From positions 1 through 23,811 of the IMG/VR virus record IMGVR_UViG_3300045733_000118: a DNA stretch of 23,811 bases; one strand, given 5' to 3'. Shown here in pieces: positions 7,271-15,497 of the stretch (position 1 is the first letter of the stretch; every line of letters starts with the position of its first letter). The DNA comes from a virus. The notes beneath the pieces were generated by a model that worked only from the letters and a program-made list of their open reading frames with translations, was not told where the DNA came from and did no database searches. A program made the translations under genes and the position numbers.

Positions 7271-7980
7271 TATGCCATTTTCCGATGGCGGATGTTGAAG
7301 GTCAAGAATTGAGTCACGCGCTCCCAATACACGAAGAGGTGGGTGAATGCCCCGTCCGTGCCCTCAGCCACCGCCAACGTCTTTGAGGCGGCGTCCACTG
7401 CCCCACCGCCAATTCCGGAAACTCCAGAAACATTCACCATGTCATCTACAATCATGGCTTCCTCAAATGCGGCATTCGAGACGTCCGCTTGGGCGCCCGT
7501 TGCGTTATTCGTCCAGAACTTCATCCCGTAGTTCGGAGTCCCTTTTGTGATCTCAAGAATCATCGCATTGCGGGCGGGAGTGCCGCATTCCGGCAAGGCG
7601 CAGAGACTGTTACCAAAGGCCGCGCTCGCGTCCGTATATGTGGTGCCCACCTTCTTGAACCCTCGATAGGCACCGTTAGAACCGGACTCATATCGCTTGG
7701 GCGGTCCCGCTTGATAGGTCCACGTTGGATTGACGTTCCTCACTCCGATGACGTGAGTGCTGGTGCCGGCGATGAAAACATTGGACGTTCCGGCGCACAA
7801 TCCAAACGCGAAAACAGGGGTCCCCGTGATGTTGGAAGTTCCAGCATTCCGGTCGATGGAGAAGAGGAGGCCAATGCGAATTCGATTCCATGAAGAAAAC
7901 CAAACCGGTTGGCGGATGGCTTCTCCGTTTGCCAATACCAATCTTCGATCTCCGCTGTAGGTAATGAGTTGTTGTGACAT
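7270..7980 (-). CDS. Minor tail protein of unknown function (236 aa)
   Basis: No known family recognised. The product begins MSQQLITYSGDRRLVLANG, is rich in Gly, Thr, Ser and Ala with predicted beta structure, and carries two Cys close together (SLCALPECG) in the middle. ATG 7980 is preferred because it begins the conserved-looking part and sits 11 bases after the previous stop; a reading from 8019 would overlap the previous gene by 28 bases. There is no clear Shine-Dalgarno. Its place between the repeat-bearing tail protein and DUF1833 makes a tail-tip or baseplate structural role likely. Confidence 0.65.
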   Translation of the reverse strand: MSQQLITYSGDRRLVLANGEAIRQPVWFSSWNRIRIGLLFSIDRNAGTSNITGTPVFAFGLCAGTSNVFIAGTSTHVIGVRNVNPTWTYQAGPPKRYESGSNGAYRGFKKVGTTYTDASAAFGNSLCALPECGTPARNAMILEITKGTPNYGMKFWTNNATGAQADVSNAAFEEAMIVDDMVNVSGVSGIGGGAVDAASKTLAVAEGTDGAFTHLFVYWERVTQFLTFNIRHRKMA

Positions 7981-7991
7981 AATTCGATCTA

Positions 7992-10271
7992 TTAGTTGAT
8001 TGTCCAGGCCCCGGTCCATCCCGCCCCACCATTCATGGCATCAGCGGTCGTCGCATCGGAGTCATCTGCGTATGATTCAAAATCGTCCAGGAGGTTGTCT
8101 GTCCCAAAGACCCACGGTCCTGACGCCCACGCCTCTCCTCCTTCTAGGGTTACCGCAGTGGCATCAGCCGTATCAGTGTAGGAAAGAAAATCATCCCCTC
8201 CGGCCACGATGGGAGGGAAGATCCATGAAAGTTGGAACCCAAAATCATTTGTTGCCCAACCAGTCCCTAGATTCATTGAGCCGTCAATAGGAGCCACCGC
8301 CGCGTCCGCGTATGATTCAAAATCATCTTGGCAGCCCACCCCATCAATGAAAATCCACGCTCCCACCCAACCATATCCCCCGGAATAGTCATCGCCCACC
8401 CAACCCGTGTCAACCAAGTAGTCCCAGCCATCCACGCTTGCGCCCTGTTGGAACACCCAAGCCCCTATCCATCCCGTGCCTGATACCATTGTCAGTGATG
8501 AAGTGTCAGACGAATCATCGTAACCCTCAAAGTCGTCGCCGTCAACAGGGGGAGCTGCCGGAGGAGCAGGAGGAGATCCTACGATAGGAAGGGTTCCGAA
8601 TTCATTAACGATGGAAAGGAGATAGTCCCATTGGGAGTATTGACGAAACAGAGATGCGTCTATGTTACAAGGGTGTTCATTTCCAACGGTGATGCAAAAG
8701 ACAGAACTGACAACCTCTGCGGCATGGAACGCCCCGCCTGGACCACAAAGCCCCCCTCCCATCGTTGCCACCATCTTGAATCTATAGACCAAGGGAATCT
8801 CTGAATTGGATCCATCTATTCTTGCGTCCAGATCGAATCGAGTAAAGACTACCGGAACCCCGCAGGCCTGTTCAACATATTCACAAACCAATGGAACATT
8901 ATCCCAATGAGGATGGCGTGCGATGGGATCAAGTTCTGTTGGGCGGAAACGTGTGGCGGTGACTCGATAGGATTCCCACCCCAAGTAATCCGGAGGCATG
9001 TAATCCTCCTGGGTGTTCTGATACACGATCCAATGAGAGCTACTGAGAGCACGGAAGGTGTTAGAGCAAGCCACCGCTTTGATATTGGATTTGAAGTTGA
9101 GCTGTCCACCGTAAATATGTTCGCAATCCGCACCAGACCAATGAATCCCCTGGGGCAGATCACAGGATCCATATACGGAAGATCCTGGACCCGTTGGCGC
9201 GACAGGGATGATCACAGACAGCATGGCGAACCGCTTGTCTATTGCAATGACTGCAATGGGGCTTGTGCATCCTCCTGAGAAGCATCGAATCTTGACAACC
9301 ATTCCGAAATCATCGCGTCCACAAGCCAAATCGTTCACTTCTCGAAAGACGGGAAGAAAAGTATCAATATCAGGATCAGATCCATCCCGAGTCCATTTCC
9401 ATTCCGATCCAGGCGGAGCACTATTCAAGGACACCACTTGAGAAGATGGAGAAGAAGCGTCGTTCCATTCGAGTCTTTCAAGGGGCTCGATATACATATC
9501 ATCTACGGAGATGAGCATGTTCTCATTTCTAGACGCCGGTTCGTAAATTCCGTCACCGATATTAATGACCCTCCGATCTCTCACCGCAGACAAACCACTA
9601 ATGGCCCAATCCGGTAACGGGACAGCACTTTCTGCGGGATGGACGGTGGTGGTGAATACGTTGCCTTCATAGTTCGAGGCTCGAAAGAAACGAGCTCCCC
9701 CAAACTGATTGTTGATCTTCACTGTCATCACACCCGCCGCCAGTTGAGCCCCCGTAGGAACGGCCTCAATATAATCATACCACGTGCCACCTTCGATACG
9801 AGTCTGAACGAACCCGGGGTGATCTCCAGTAAAGGCCCAACGAAGGGAAAAGTAGGTTCGACAACCACTGGGATCAGGAATAAGTGTTGGGTCACTTCCA
9901 TCGTAGGACCATAGCAGATTTTGCGGAGGGGGCGTTCCACTGTATGGAACGGTCACTTCCAACGTGGCCGTAACGGAAAAAAGATTGTCCGTGCGTGAAA
10001 AAGAATAAGTCGCCTGCCAGAAAGAAAGTGTCCCCACTTCCTCCCAATCAAACGTTAAAGATCCATTTACTAAAGTCTCGTTGAAGAACGTCCTGAAATC
10101 ATCAAACTGATCTTGTGTGAAGTTCCAAGATACATCCATCAAATCAATGGGTATCAAATGACTTCGACGTTTTCGGAGCCGTCCACTTTCCATCGTCACG
10201 CTTTCCGACCGGGAATTGCGAGTGCGCTTCCTTTCAATCAGTGGTAACGGAAGTTGTGTAGGCCAGACCAT
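7992..10271 (-). CDS. Modular minor tail protein with C-terminal DDFxxY/GW repeats (759 aa)
   Basis: Residues 1-110 resemble the whole of the adjacent 131-aa protein (WPxxxPLP start, VxW, FxxFxNxTLxNG, C-terminal TLEV), so the two share a domain. Two segments contain the DGSDP signature seen in chitobiase/beta-hexosaminidase C-terminal-like domains (WSYDGSDP about 121-128, WTRDGSDP about 293-300). Residues about 315-535 are Cys-rich for a phage protein. A Pro/Ala linker (566-578) leads to five imperfect repeats reaching the last residue (579-759). It is likely an exposed tail-tip component or adhesin whose repeats may bind a surface. The start lies one base after the previous stop. The family name is unknown to me; the tail role is from context. 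Confidence 0.75.
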   Translation of the reverse strand: MVWPTQLPLPLIERKRTRNSRSESVTMESGRLRKRRSHLIPIDLMDVSWNFTQDQFDDFRTFFNETLVNGSLTFDWEEVGTLSFWQATYSFSRTDNLFSVTATLEVTVPYSGTPPPQNLLWSYDGSDPTLIPDPSGCRTYFSLRWAFTGDHPGFVQTRIEGGTWYDYIEAVPTGAQLAAGVMTVKINNQFGGARFFRASNYEGNVFTTTVHPAESAVPLPDWAISGLSAVRDRRVINIGDGIYEPASRNENMLISVDDMYIEPLERLEWNDASSPSSQVVSLNSAPPGSEWKWTRDGSDPDIDTFLPVFREVNDLACGRDDFGMVVKIRCFSGGCTSPIAVIAIDKRFAMLSVIIPVAPTGPGSSVYGSCDLPQGIHWSGADCEHIYGGQLNFKSNIKAVACSNTFRALSSSHWIVYQNTQEDYMPPDYLGWESYRVTATRFRPTELDPIARHPHWDNVPLVCEYVEQACGVPVVFTRFDLDARIDGSNSEIPLVYRFKMVATMGGGLCGPGGAFHAAEVVSSVFCITVGNEHPCNIDASLFRQYSQWDYLLSIVNEFGTLPIVGSPPAPPAAPPVDGDDFEGYDDSSDTSSLTMVSGTGWIGAWVFQQGASVDGWDYLVDTGWVGDDYSGGYGWVGAWIFIDGVGCQDDFESYADAAVAPIDGSMNLGTGWATNDFGFQLSWIFPPIVAGGDDFLSYTDTADATAVTLEGGEAWASGPWVFGTDNLLDDFESYADDSDATTADAMNGGAGWTGAWTIN
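7995..8537 (-). repeat. Five imperfect protein repeats (DDFxxY ... GWxxxW)
   Basis: In-frame tandem units of about 30-45 residues at the C-terminus of the 759-aa tail protein. Unit openings are DDFEGYDD (residue 579), WDYLVDTGW (616, degenerate), DDFESYAD (649), DDFLSYTD (693) and DDFESYAD (729). Closings follow the pattern GxGWxGAWxF. Some DNA identity remains between units, for example GTATGATTCAAAATC occurs in both the last and third unit, so duplication was probably recent for those. Confidence 0.8.
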
Positions 10272-10272
10272 A

Positions 10273-10668
10273 TCAGGATGCAGCGTCAGAAATTGTTGTT
10301 TGTCTAACTAGATCCAACTTGGACTCAACTGTTGCCACGCCATCCGTGTAAGACACACCGTAAGTATCCACGAAACGAACCATCCATTCCGTCAACTGGG
10401 AATTCTTGGGGAATCGTAGATCAATCGAAAAACAAGACGTTCCATTCCCCAACGTGTCATTATAGAACGTTTCAAACAAAACCAACTCAGCCGCAGTGAG
10501 AACCCATTGAACCGAAAGTGTTCCGTAAGACGTGCCAAATCGGGAACGCTGTTCAATACGTGGACTTTCGATAGTAGAAGAGATCGTAGCGTTTCTAGGA
10601 CTCCCGGAGAAATCCAGAAATGGAAGTGGAATCGTTTCAGGCCATGCAATGTCCACGGTGATTGTCAT
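10273..10668 (-). CDS. Minor tail protein (131 aa), paralogue of the next gene's N-terminus
   Basis: Lies directly after the tape measure with an ATGA stop/start overlap, in the position of lambda M. The sequence has WPETIPLPF near the start, an Arg-rich segment (SPRIEQRSRF), VQWVLT, then LFETFYNDTLGNG and a beta-rich C-terminus. The same pattern opens the following 759-aa protein, so this gene and that domain look like products of a duplication. Proteins of this pattern are common after tape-measure genes in siphoviruses and probably belong to the distal tail ring or tip. No enzymatic motif is seen. Confidence 0.75.
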   Translation of the reverse strand: MTITVDIAWPETIPLPFLDFSGSPRNATISSTIESPRIEQRSRFGTSYGTLSVQWVLTAAELVLFETFYNDTLGNGTSCFSIDLRFPKNSQLTEWMVRFVDTYGVSYTDGVATVESKLDLVRQTTISDAAS

Positions 10669-13600
10669 TGCTGACCTCTACGAAGATTGAAGCTCCCCTG
10701 TAGTGCTCGCGTGACGTTGCCACGTCCCTCACGAATCTCTGAACTAATTTCATCTTTGGCGCGACGGATCATCACCTGAATGACACGCTCGTTGCCTTCC
10801 TGCCGTTCCGTAACTTCCGGACGTGCATCCGTGTAGTTGTTAATCACAACTCGCGTGGATTGTCCCCTTCCCATCAAAACGTCATTCGACAAGATAGTTC
10901 CATTTTGTGATGGAACAAATGCTTCCTGTCCACGCTCGCCAACAAGGTAAGCCCTTCCTTGGGACACCGGACCACCCATTGCTTTCTCGCCGGCAAACGC
11001 CAGACGAGTCGCCATGATGTTAGTGACAATGCTTGCCGTCTGAGTTGCCACTTCCGCCATCGCCGCAAGATTGGCTGGGAAAGGAAGTCCGGAAGCTGCC
11101 TTGGAAAGTGCAACCCCGATGTTGACCATGGCCACACCAATAGCGAACGCCTTCTCAACCGCGAACATGGCCTTGTAAGCCGCAGACTGTTTACCGCCAA
11201 AAGACTCAGCCATGGAAGCGAAAGCGGTGAACATCTGTTCTCCACTGGAAAGAGCCATCTTGACCTTTTGCGTCTCAACTAACGCAATCCGTTTAGTATA
11301 ATTATCAATGATCCCCATTATTTGCTTCTGACTCTCCTCCGTAAGATCCTTCTTCGTTTTGAGAAGCCCCTCATACCTAGCAATTTGGTTTTTGTAGTTG
11401 GCTTCCTCTTTGTTCGCCTGCAAAGCCTGATCTACCTCACTGGAAATCATCCCCATCGCCGGATGGTCCAATGCCGGAAGTTTTGATTCCTCCTGGAGTT
11501 TCTTAATCAATTTGGCGGCGCTTAACTTCGCTTCAATGTCCGCCAAAAGTGGAGTCCCCTCGATGTTCGGGTTTTCTCGAATGATCCTATTCAGATCAAT
11601 GATGTGCTTCTCCGACTCCTCGATGTCCTCCAGCTTTTTGAAATATGAATCCAGTTCCGGGAAAAGATTGGAAGTTTTCAACTGCCCATACACACCCTTC
11701 TTTGAAAGGCTCAAAGCATCCAGTTCCTTTTGTGCTTTTTCCACCGCCGCGTAAACTTCAATCGCCCGGGCTTTCGCATCGTCCACAGCAATTTTCGTCA
11801 CCTTATCTTCCATCTTGGCATACTCAGTCAGGTAAGTAGATCCATATACTTCAGCAAACTTCACAGCGGCATTGTGAGCATCCATCGCGGACGGTGGAGC
11901 AAGCGCCGGTTGGCCTGCACCCGCCTTCTTCCACAACCCACCAGGAAAATACTTGTCAGCAAGATCAGATAGATCCTTCCAGTATTTTTGGATGTCCAGT
12001 TTGTCGAAAGCGATTTGCTCCTTGATGCCGGCAGATGCCTCCTTCATGCCGGTGCGAATGTCTTTCCCAGATGAAGTGAAAAAGTTTCGTTGGGCAACGT
12101 GAGCGCCCGCCCACAATTTGACAAGCTCCTCATACAAAGAAAAAGTGGCATCCGACTTTCCACTACCAAACTGCATATCCCAAAAAGATTTCCTAAAATC
12201 ATTTACCTTGCTGATTACCGTCTCCACCCTTGTCAGTTCTGTAGATAGATCCTTCACCAACTTGATCGCATTTTCAAACAACTTGATAGTTGTCTTCAGC
12301 CAAGCAGTCGCCCCAATAAACGTCTCAATCAATGCCCCAGAGATGGAAGAGGCGAGTGTATCCAAAATCGTTTTGAATGCTACCGCACCCAAGGCGGCGG
12401 CTTTGAACATATCTGCCAATGTCGTAAACGTTGCGGAGACTTGTCCGGCTTGTGTTTCTGCTTTCCCTAAAGACTCAGTAACCCCCAACAACCAATCATT
12501 CAAATCTTTGAGAACTGGAGTTAAGGATTGCCCAATAACGATAAATAGATCCTTAACGTTGTTCCAAGTAACAGCCAGTTTGTTGATAAGGGAATCCAGT
12601 CGCTCTTTTGCCATTGTCTCCGTAACACCCCCGGCACTCAGCAATGCCTTCTCAAAATCTTTGATCTTCTCGGATGCTCCCAGCATGGTGAGCATCGCCT
12701 TCATAGATCGTTCTTGCAAACCGGAAATACTGAGAGCCAAACGACGTGTTTCGTCAGGAAGAGGCCGAAGCAGTTTCTCAAATTGAGTAAAGATGACACC
12801 CACATTGTTCATCTTCTTCGTGATGGGATCAAACACGTCAATCCCGAACAACTCTGTCCAGACTTTCTTGTTCTCAATGGCAACACGCGAAATGTCACGC
12901 ATGGCCATGAACATGTGCTCACCCCCCGATGCGCCACGATCCCCCGCCTCTGCAAAAGCTGCCAAAAGAGCCACACCTTCTTCAAGACTCTTGTTCATCA
13001 CCCGAATAGCTTGAGCACCGCCATGTGTCAACGCTTCACCAAACTCCTCAACAGATCCCTGACCCAACCGATTTGCCTCAGTCAAAACATCAGCAATCCG
13101 CGTCATGCTGACAAGATCCTTGGAAGCGTCTCCCGTCTTCAATCCAAGTGACCCCATGGAATCAATCAGCATGGACGTGGCTTTTTCCAACTTCAAGTTA
13201 CCAGCGATTGCGAATGTATCTACAATCGGAAGGAGCTTAATGGAGGCGATAGCGTCGTAGTTCGCGGACGCCAAAAGATTGTAAGCCTTAGTGAGTTCAA
13301 CAGCGGAATTGAGGCTTTGCTTTCCAATCGTGCGAGCGGTCAATTCCAATTCAGCCCGCAACTCTTTCGTCACCCCTCCCATGACTGCGGTGGCACCAAC
13401 CATCCCCTGCTCAAACTTGGCGTATTCACGGAGCCCCAATGCCGCCGCCAACCCCAAACCAACACTACCCACCAAAGCCGTGGTGGACAGTCCCTTTATT
13501 GCGGTGCCAGCCACGATTGCCGCACTACTCGCATTTGTAGCAGCATTCGCCATCTGTGTAGAAGCGTTCATGTAAGCAACAGAAGTTGCCGCATGCCCCG

Positions 13601-13886
13601 CCGCCGCTGCCCCTCCCGCCGCCGCCAATGCCGCGTAATTTCTCGCCGCGTTCGCCAAAGACGCAGACATCAACAAAAGCTGTCTCTGTATCTTGGAAGT
13701 TGCCGCCGTGGTGGATGCCGCCATGCCCGCCATGCTGCCGGCCGTTGTCCTGTCCAGCATCGCGAAATCCTTCTGCATTCGCGTGGTGCCATAGATTACG
13801 GAACGAGTCGCGGAATCCATTCCACCAATCAAGCTGGAGGCATCCGCTGTTAGTCGGACGAAGAGGGTTCCGAGTCCGTAAGCCAT
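10665..13886 (-). CDS. Tail tape measure protein
   Basis: A 1073-aa tape measure, the longest gene here. The N-terminus is Ala-rich and helical with a hydrophobic stretch around residues 130-155. A TP901/PhageMin-type core follows (VELTKAYNLLASANYD, GQGSVEEFGEALTHGGAQA, ERLDSLINKLAVTWNN). A second hydrophobic region (about 900-960) precedes the common C-terminal motif GGPVSQGRAYLVGERGQEAFVP (about 971 on). In the tail it sets length and is ejected ahead of DNA. By the roughly 1.5 angstrom per residue rule from lambda-like phages this would give a tail near 160 nm (inference). The ATG at 13886 lies two bases after the stop of the frameshifted chaperone; a reading from 13922 would begin inside that gene. 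Confidence 0.93.
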   Translation of the reverse strand: MAYGLGTLFVRLTADASSLIGGMDSATRSVIYGTTRMQKDFAMLDRTTAGSMAGMAASTTAATSKIQRQLLLMSASLANAARNYAALAAAGGAAAAGHAATSVAYMNASTQMANAATNASSAAIVAGTAIKGLSTTALVGSVGLGLAAALGLREYAKFEQGMVGATAVMGGVTKELRAELELTARTIGKQSLNSAVELTKAYNLLASANYDAIASIKLLPIVDTFAIAGNLKLEKATSMLIDSMGSLGLKTGDASKDLVSMTRIADVLTEANRLGQGSVEEFGEALTHGGAQAIRVMNKSLEEGVALLAAFAEAGDRGASGGEHMFMAMRDISRVAIENKKVWTELFGIDVFDPITKKMNNVGVIFTQFEKLLRPLPDETRRLALSISGLQERSMKAMLTMLGASEKIKDFEKALLSAGGVTETMAKERLDSLINKLAVTWNNVKDLFIVIGQSLTPVLKDLNDWLLGVTESLGKAETQAGQVSATFTTLADMFKAAALGAVAFKTILDTLASSISGALIETFIGATAWLKTTIKLFENAIKLVKDLSTELTRVETVISKVNDFRKSFWDMQFGSGKSDATFSLYEELVKLWAGAHVAQRNFFTSSGKDIRTGMKEASAGIKEQIAFDKLDIQKYWKDLSDLADKYFPGGLWKKAGAGQPALAPPSAMDAHNAAVKFAEVYGSTYLTEYAKMEDKVTKIAVDDAKARAIEVYAAVEKAQKELDALSLSKKGVYGQLKTSNLFPELDSYFKKLEDIEESEKHIIDLNRIIRENPNIEGTPLLADIEAKLSAAKLIKKLQEESKLPALDHPAMGMISSEVDQALQANKEEANYKNQIARYEGLLKTKKDLTEESQKQIMGIIDNYTKRIALVETQKVKMALSSGEQMFTAFASMAESFGGKQSAAYKAMFAVEKAFAIGVAMVNIGVALSKAASGLPFPANLAAMAEVATQTASIVTNIMATRLAFAGEKAMGGPVSQGRAYLVGERGQEAFVPSQNGTILSNDVLMGRGQSTRVVINNYTDARPEVTERQEGNERVIQVMIRRAKDEISSEIREGRGNVTRALQGSFNLRRGQQ

Positions 13887-13888
13887 AA

Positions 13889-14562
13889 TCAGTTCAGGTT
13901 CAATTTCAACGCCGCAGCCCAACTCTGCTTTGACTTCTCCACCTTAGCCTTTTTGTCTGGTGAAACAAGCTCAATGAAAAAGTCAGAGATTTTGACCTTG
14001 CGAGGATTCTCCACGAAGCTCCTTCTCACCTCCGCCGCTATCTGTGCCAAATAATAATCCATCTTGGAATGACGCAATTCCTCCAGGTTGAGGAATTCGC
14101 ACCAGTCCAGGAATTCTGTGAAAGTGATCCTGCGCTTCAACTCACCAACAGGAACCTTCAGGTGGGAGGCGACTCTAAACCAATTCAGCCTCTCACCCGT
14201 CAACCGTTTTTTGCCGGTTCGTCTTTCTTCTCTTCGTTCAGGTGGTTGAGTTCCTGAGCAGATTCGTAGATTCCTCCAGCAACCGACGCCGGCCACTTCT
14301 GGACTTCCGCTTTCGTCACGGCTTTACCTTCTGAATCAAACACGCAAAGGGTGAGAAGATCCGCCTGCATCCCTTCAAACTTCTTGATGCCACAGGGCTT
14401 TCCCTCCGGACCGTAACGAACCCGATCCCCAAGCGTGTCCAGGTATTTTTCACGGGACGCGGAGGACATCTCGCGAAGTTCGTAGTTGACGGTCTTCCCA
14501 TCCACCGTGGTCAGGGTGATGGGAACGATTTCTGTGACAAGCGTGAATTGAAGGGGAGTCAT
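13889..14562 (-). CDS. Tail assembly chaperone, -1 frameshift fusion (lambda GT-like)
   Basis: Translation starts at ATG 14562, reads 119 codons in the G frame, slips back one base on A AAA AAC (14206-14212) and continues for 105 codons to TGA at 13889, giving a protein of about 224 aa. The T-like part contains FLDWCEFLNLEELR and MDYYLAQIAAEVRR, like the DUF4035/T-type chaperone domain. The open frame containing it (13889-14296) has no convincing start of its own, and its first part only shadows G. In lambda the G/GT ratio controls loading of tube protein on the tape measure. Position between tube protein and tape measure fits exactly. Confidence 0.88.
14159..14212 (-). promoter_or_regulatory. 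Programmed -1 ribosomal frameshift element
   Basis: On the minus strand: slippery heptamer A AAA AAC in the correct phase for the G frame (14206-14212), spacer GGTTGA (14200-14205, which contains the zero-frame stop), then a stem of CGGGTGAGAGGC (14188-14199) against GCCTCCCACCTG (14159-14170). That is 10 Watson-Crick pairs, one G-U pair and one A-C mismatch, with a 17-base loop. Slippery site, six-base spacer and stem are the three standard parts of a -1 frameshift signal. Confidence 0.88.
14200..14562 (-). CDS. Tail assembly chaperone, unshifted product (lambda G-like)
   Basis: A 120-aa protein from the same start as the fusion, ending at the TGA two codons after the slippery site (…EPAKNG). 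Its beta-rich N-terminus (FTLVTEIVPITLTTVDGK) and charged tail (LNHLNEEKKDEP) fit a G-like tail chaperone. It lies between tube protein and tape measure, as in lambda. It is expected to be the abundant form, with a minority of ribosomes making the fusion. Confidence 0.88.
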   Translation of the reverse strand: MTPLQFTLVTEIVPITLTTVDGKTVNYELREMSSASREKYLDTLGDRVRYGPEGKPCGIKKFEGMQADLLTLCVFDSEGKAVTKAEVQKWPASVAGGIYESAQELNHLNEEKKDEPAKNG

Positions 14563-14600
14563 GGGGATGAGATGGTTTCAGTAGACGAATCCGTTAAGAA

Positions 14601-15053
14601 TCAGGTGAGGGAGCCCGGTTCAATGTAGTTCGGTTCCGTCTCCACGCCGTTGTTATCCCGGTTGGAGGGCTGGACCTTGAGCGCGGCCGTGGGCTGTTCA
14701 CCTTCCTTGAAACTTCCGGGCGTGAATTCTTCAAGCCATCCGTAGAACTCGATGGAAGAGCCATCCGGGAAGGTGACAGTGACAAGCTGGTTGACCGCGA
14801 TTTGTGCCATGATTGCGTCAATGGCATCCGTGGCGAAGGCCACCGTGGCGGAAACGCCCGTGAGACTCTTCAGTTGACGCGGGGACATCGTGCGCCATGC
14901 CGTGTTCCGCATGGTCGTGGTGTCGATGGGGCCACCGGAGGTAATCCCGGGAGGAGTGACTTCCTTCTCAAAGATTTTGATGGTGGGGATGTTGGCGAAG
15001 GTAATGATGGTTGAAAAACCATCATCAAGGCGAAGTGTGTTGGCGGCTGGCAT
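14601..15053 (-). CDS. Major tail tube protein
   Basis: A 150-aa protein with a tail-tube-like layout: IPTIKIFEKEVTPPGI near the N-terminus, an SPRQLKSLTGVSATVAF segment, then VTVTFPDGSSIEFYGWLEEF and a C-terminal strand with AALKVQPSN. Position just upstream of the G/GT pair and downstream of the tail terminator matches the tube protein of lambda-like phages (V), though it is shorter than lambda V and lacks an Ig-like extension. Hexamers would stack to form the tail tube. The leader is A/C-rich with only a weak AGAAAG and ends GATATG. A 9-bp hairpin lies in codons 10-17. Confidence 0.85.
   Translation of the reverse strand: MPAANTLRLDDGFSTIITFANIPTIKIFEKEVTPPGITSGGPIDTTTMRNTAWRTMSPRQLKSLTGVSATVAFATDAIDAIMAQIAVNQLVTVTFPDGSSIEFYGWLEEFTPGSFKEGEQPTAALKVQPSNRDNNGVETEPNYIEPGSLT
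15004..15025 (-). other. Hairpin within the 5' coding region of the tail tube gene
   Basis: Perfect 9-bp stem ATGATGGTT/AACCATCAT with a 4-base loop (UUUC in the mRNA), spanning codons 10-17 of the tail tube gene. The arms are partly forced by the amino acids, so it may be chance; if it forms, it could tune early elongation or mRNA stability. Confidence 0.45.
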
Positions 15054-15071
15054 ATCGTGTTCTTTCTTGTG

Positions 15072-15497
15072 TTAGATTTCCTGCAAAGTCAATACTGCAT
15101 TGATTGTAAAATTGTGCCTGCGGCGGTCCCCCTCTTCCTCAACTCCCAATGGAATGATGGGACTGGTTCGTGACACGTTATCCAAACGATAGGCTTCTTC
15201 CGTGGAAATGACAACCTCTGTTCTCATCTGGAGATCCAAGGCACGCGCAATCGCCGTGGCCTTGGCATGTGTCTCAATGTAGTTTTGTCCACGAACTCGC
15301 ACTTGCACGCCCGGATGCTCTATCTGTTCTCCGGTTGCCATGATACGCCCATCCTGTCTTCCCATCGTGTCGTAAACGCAAATGGCACTGTCCGGACGAT
15401 CTGGCAGAAAGGAAACATAGACAGACCAATCCCCGGACTCAAATCCTAAAGATAGATCCAGCAATAATTGGCGAATGACTTCGGCAGGAGTGCTCAT
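15072..15497 (-). CDS. Tail terminator / minor capsid protein (Gp12-like)
   Basis: A 141-aa protein of the small alpha/beta type found just before the tube gene: STPAEVIRQLLLDL at the start, YVSFLPDRPDSAICVYDT, HPGVQVRVRG, then IARALD and a C-terminal strand with NFTINAVLTL. This pattern fits the tail-completion/terminator group (lambda U-like; the Gp12-type minor capsid family). Such proteins cap the tail tube and join it to the head. The start overlaps the previous stop as ATGA. Terminator rather than head-closure is inferred from position and fold pattern. Confidence 0.75.
   Translation of the reverse strand: MSTPAEVIRQLLLDLSLGFESGDWSVYVSFLPDRPDSAICVYDTMGRQDGRIMATGEQIEHPGVQVRVRGQNYIETHAKATAIARALDLQMRTEVVISTEEAYRLDNVSRTSPIIPLGVEEEGDRRRHNFTINAVLTLQEI

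Noticed and set aside
12118-12786. A 222-codon plus-strand open frame within the tape measure region
   Set aside because: Lies wholly antisense to the tape measure gene, with low-complexity Ser/Val/Asn composition and no recognisable domain; it is a shadow of helix-coding sequence.
13889-14296. T-like frame as an independent gene starting at Met 14296
   Set aside because: The first 30 residues (Cys/Arg-rich) overlap the G gene out of frame and look non-native, while the slippery heptamer and stem explain expression as a fusion.
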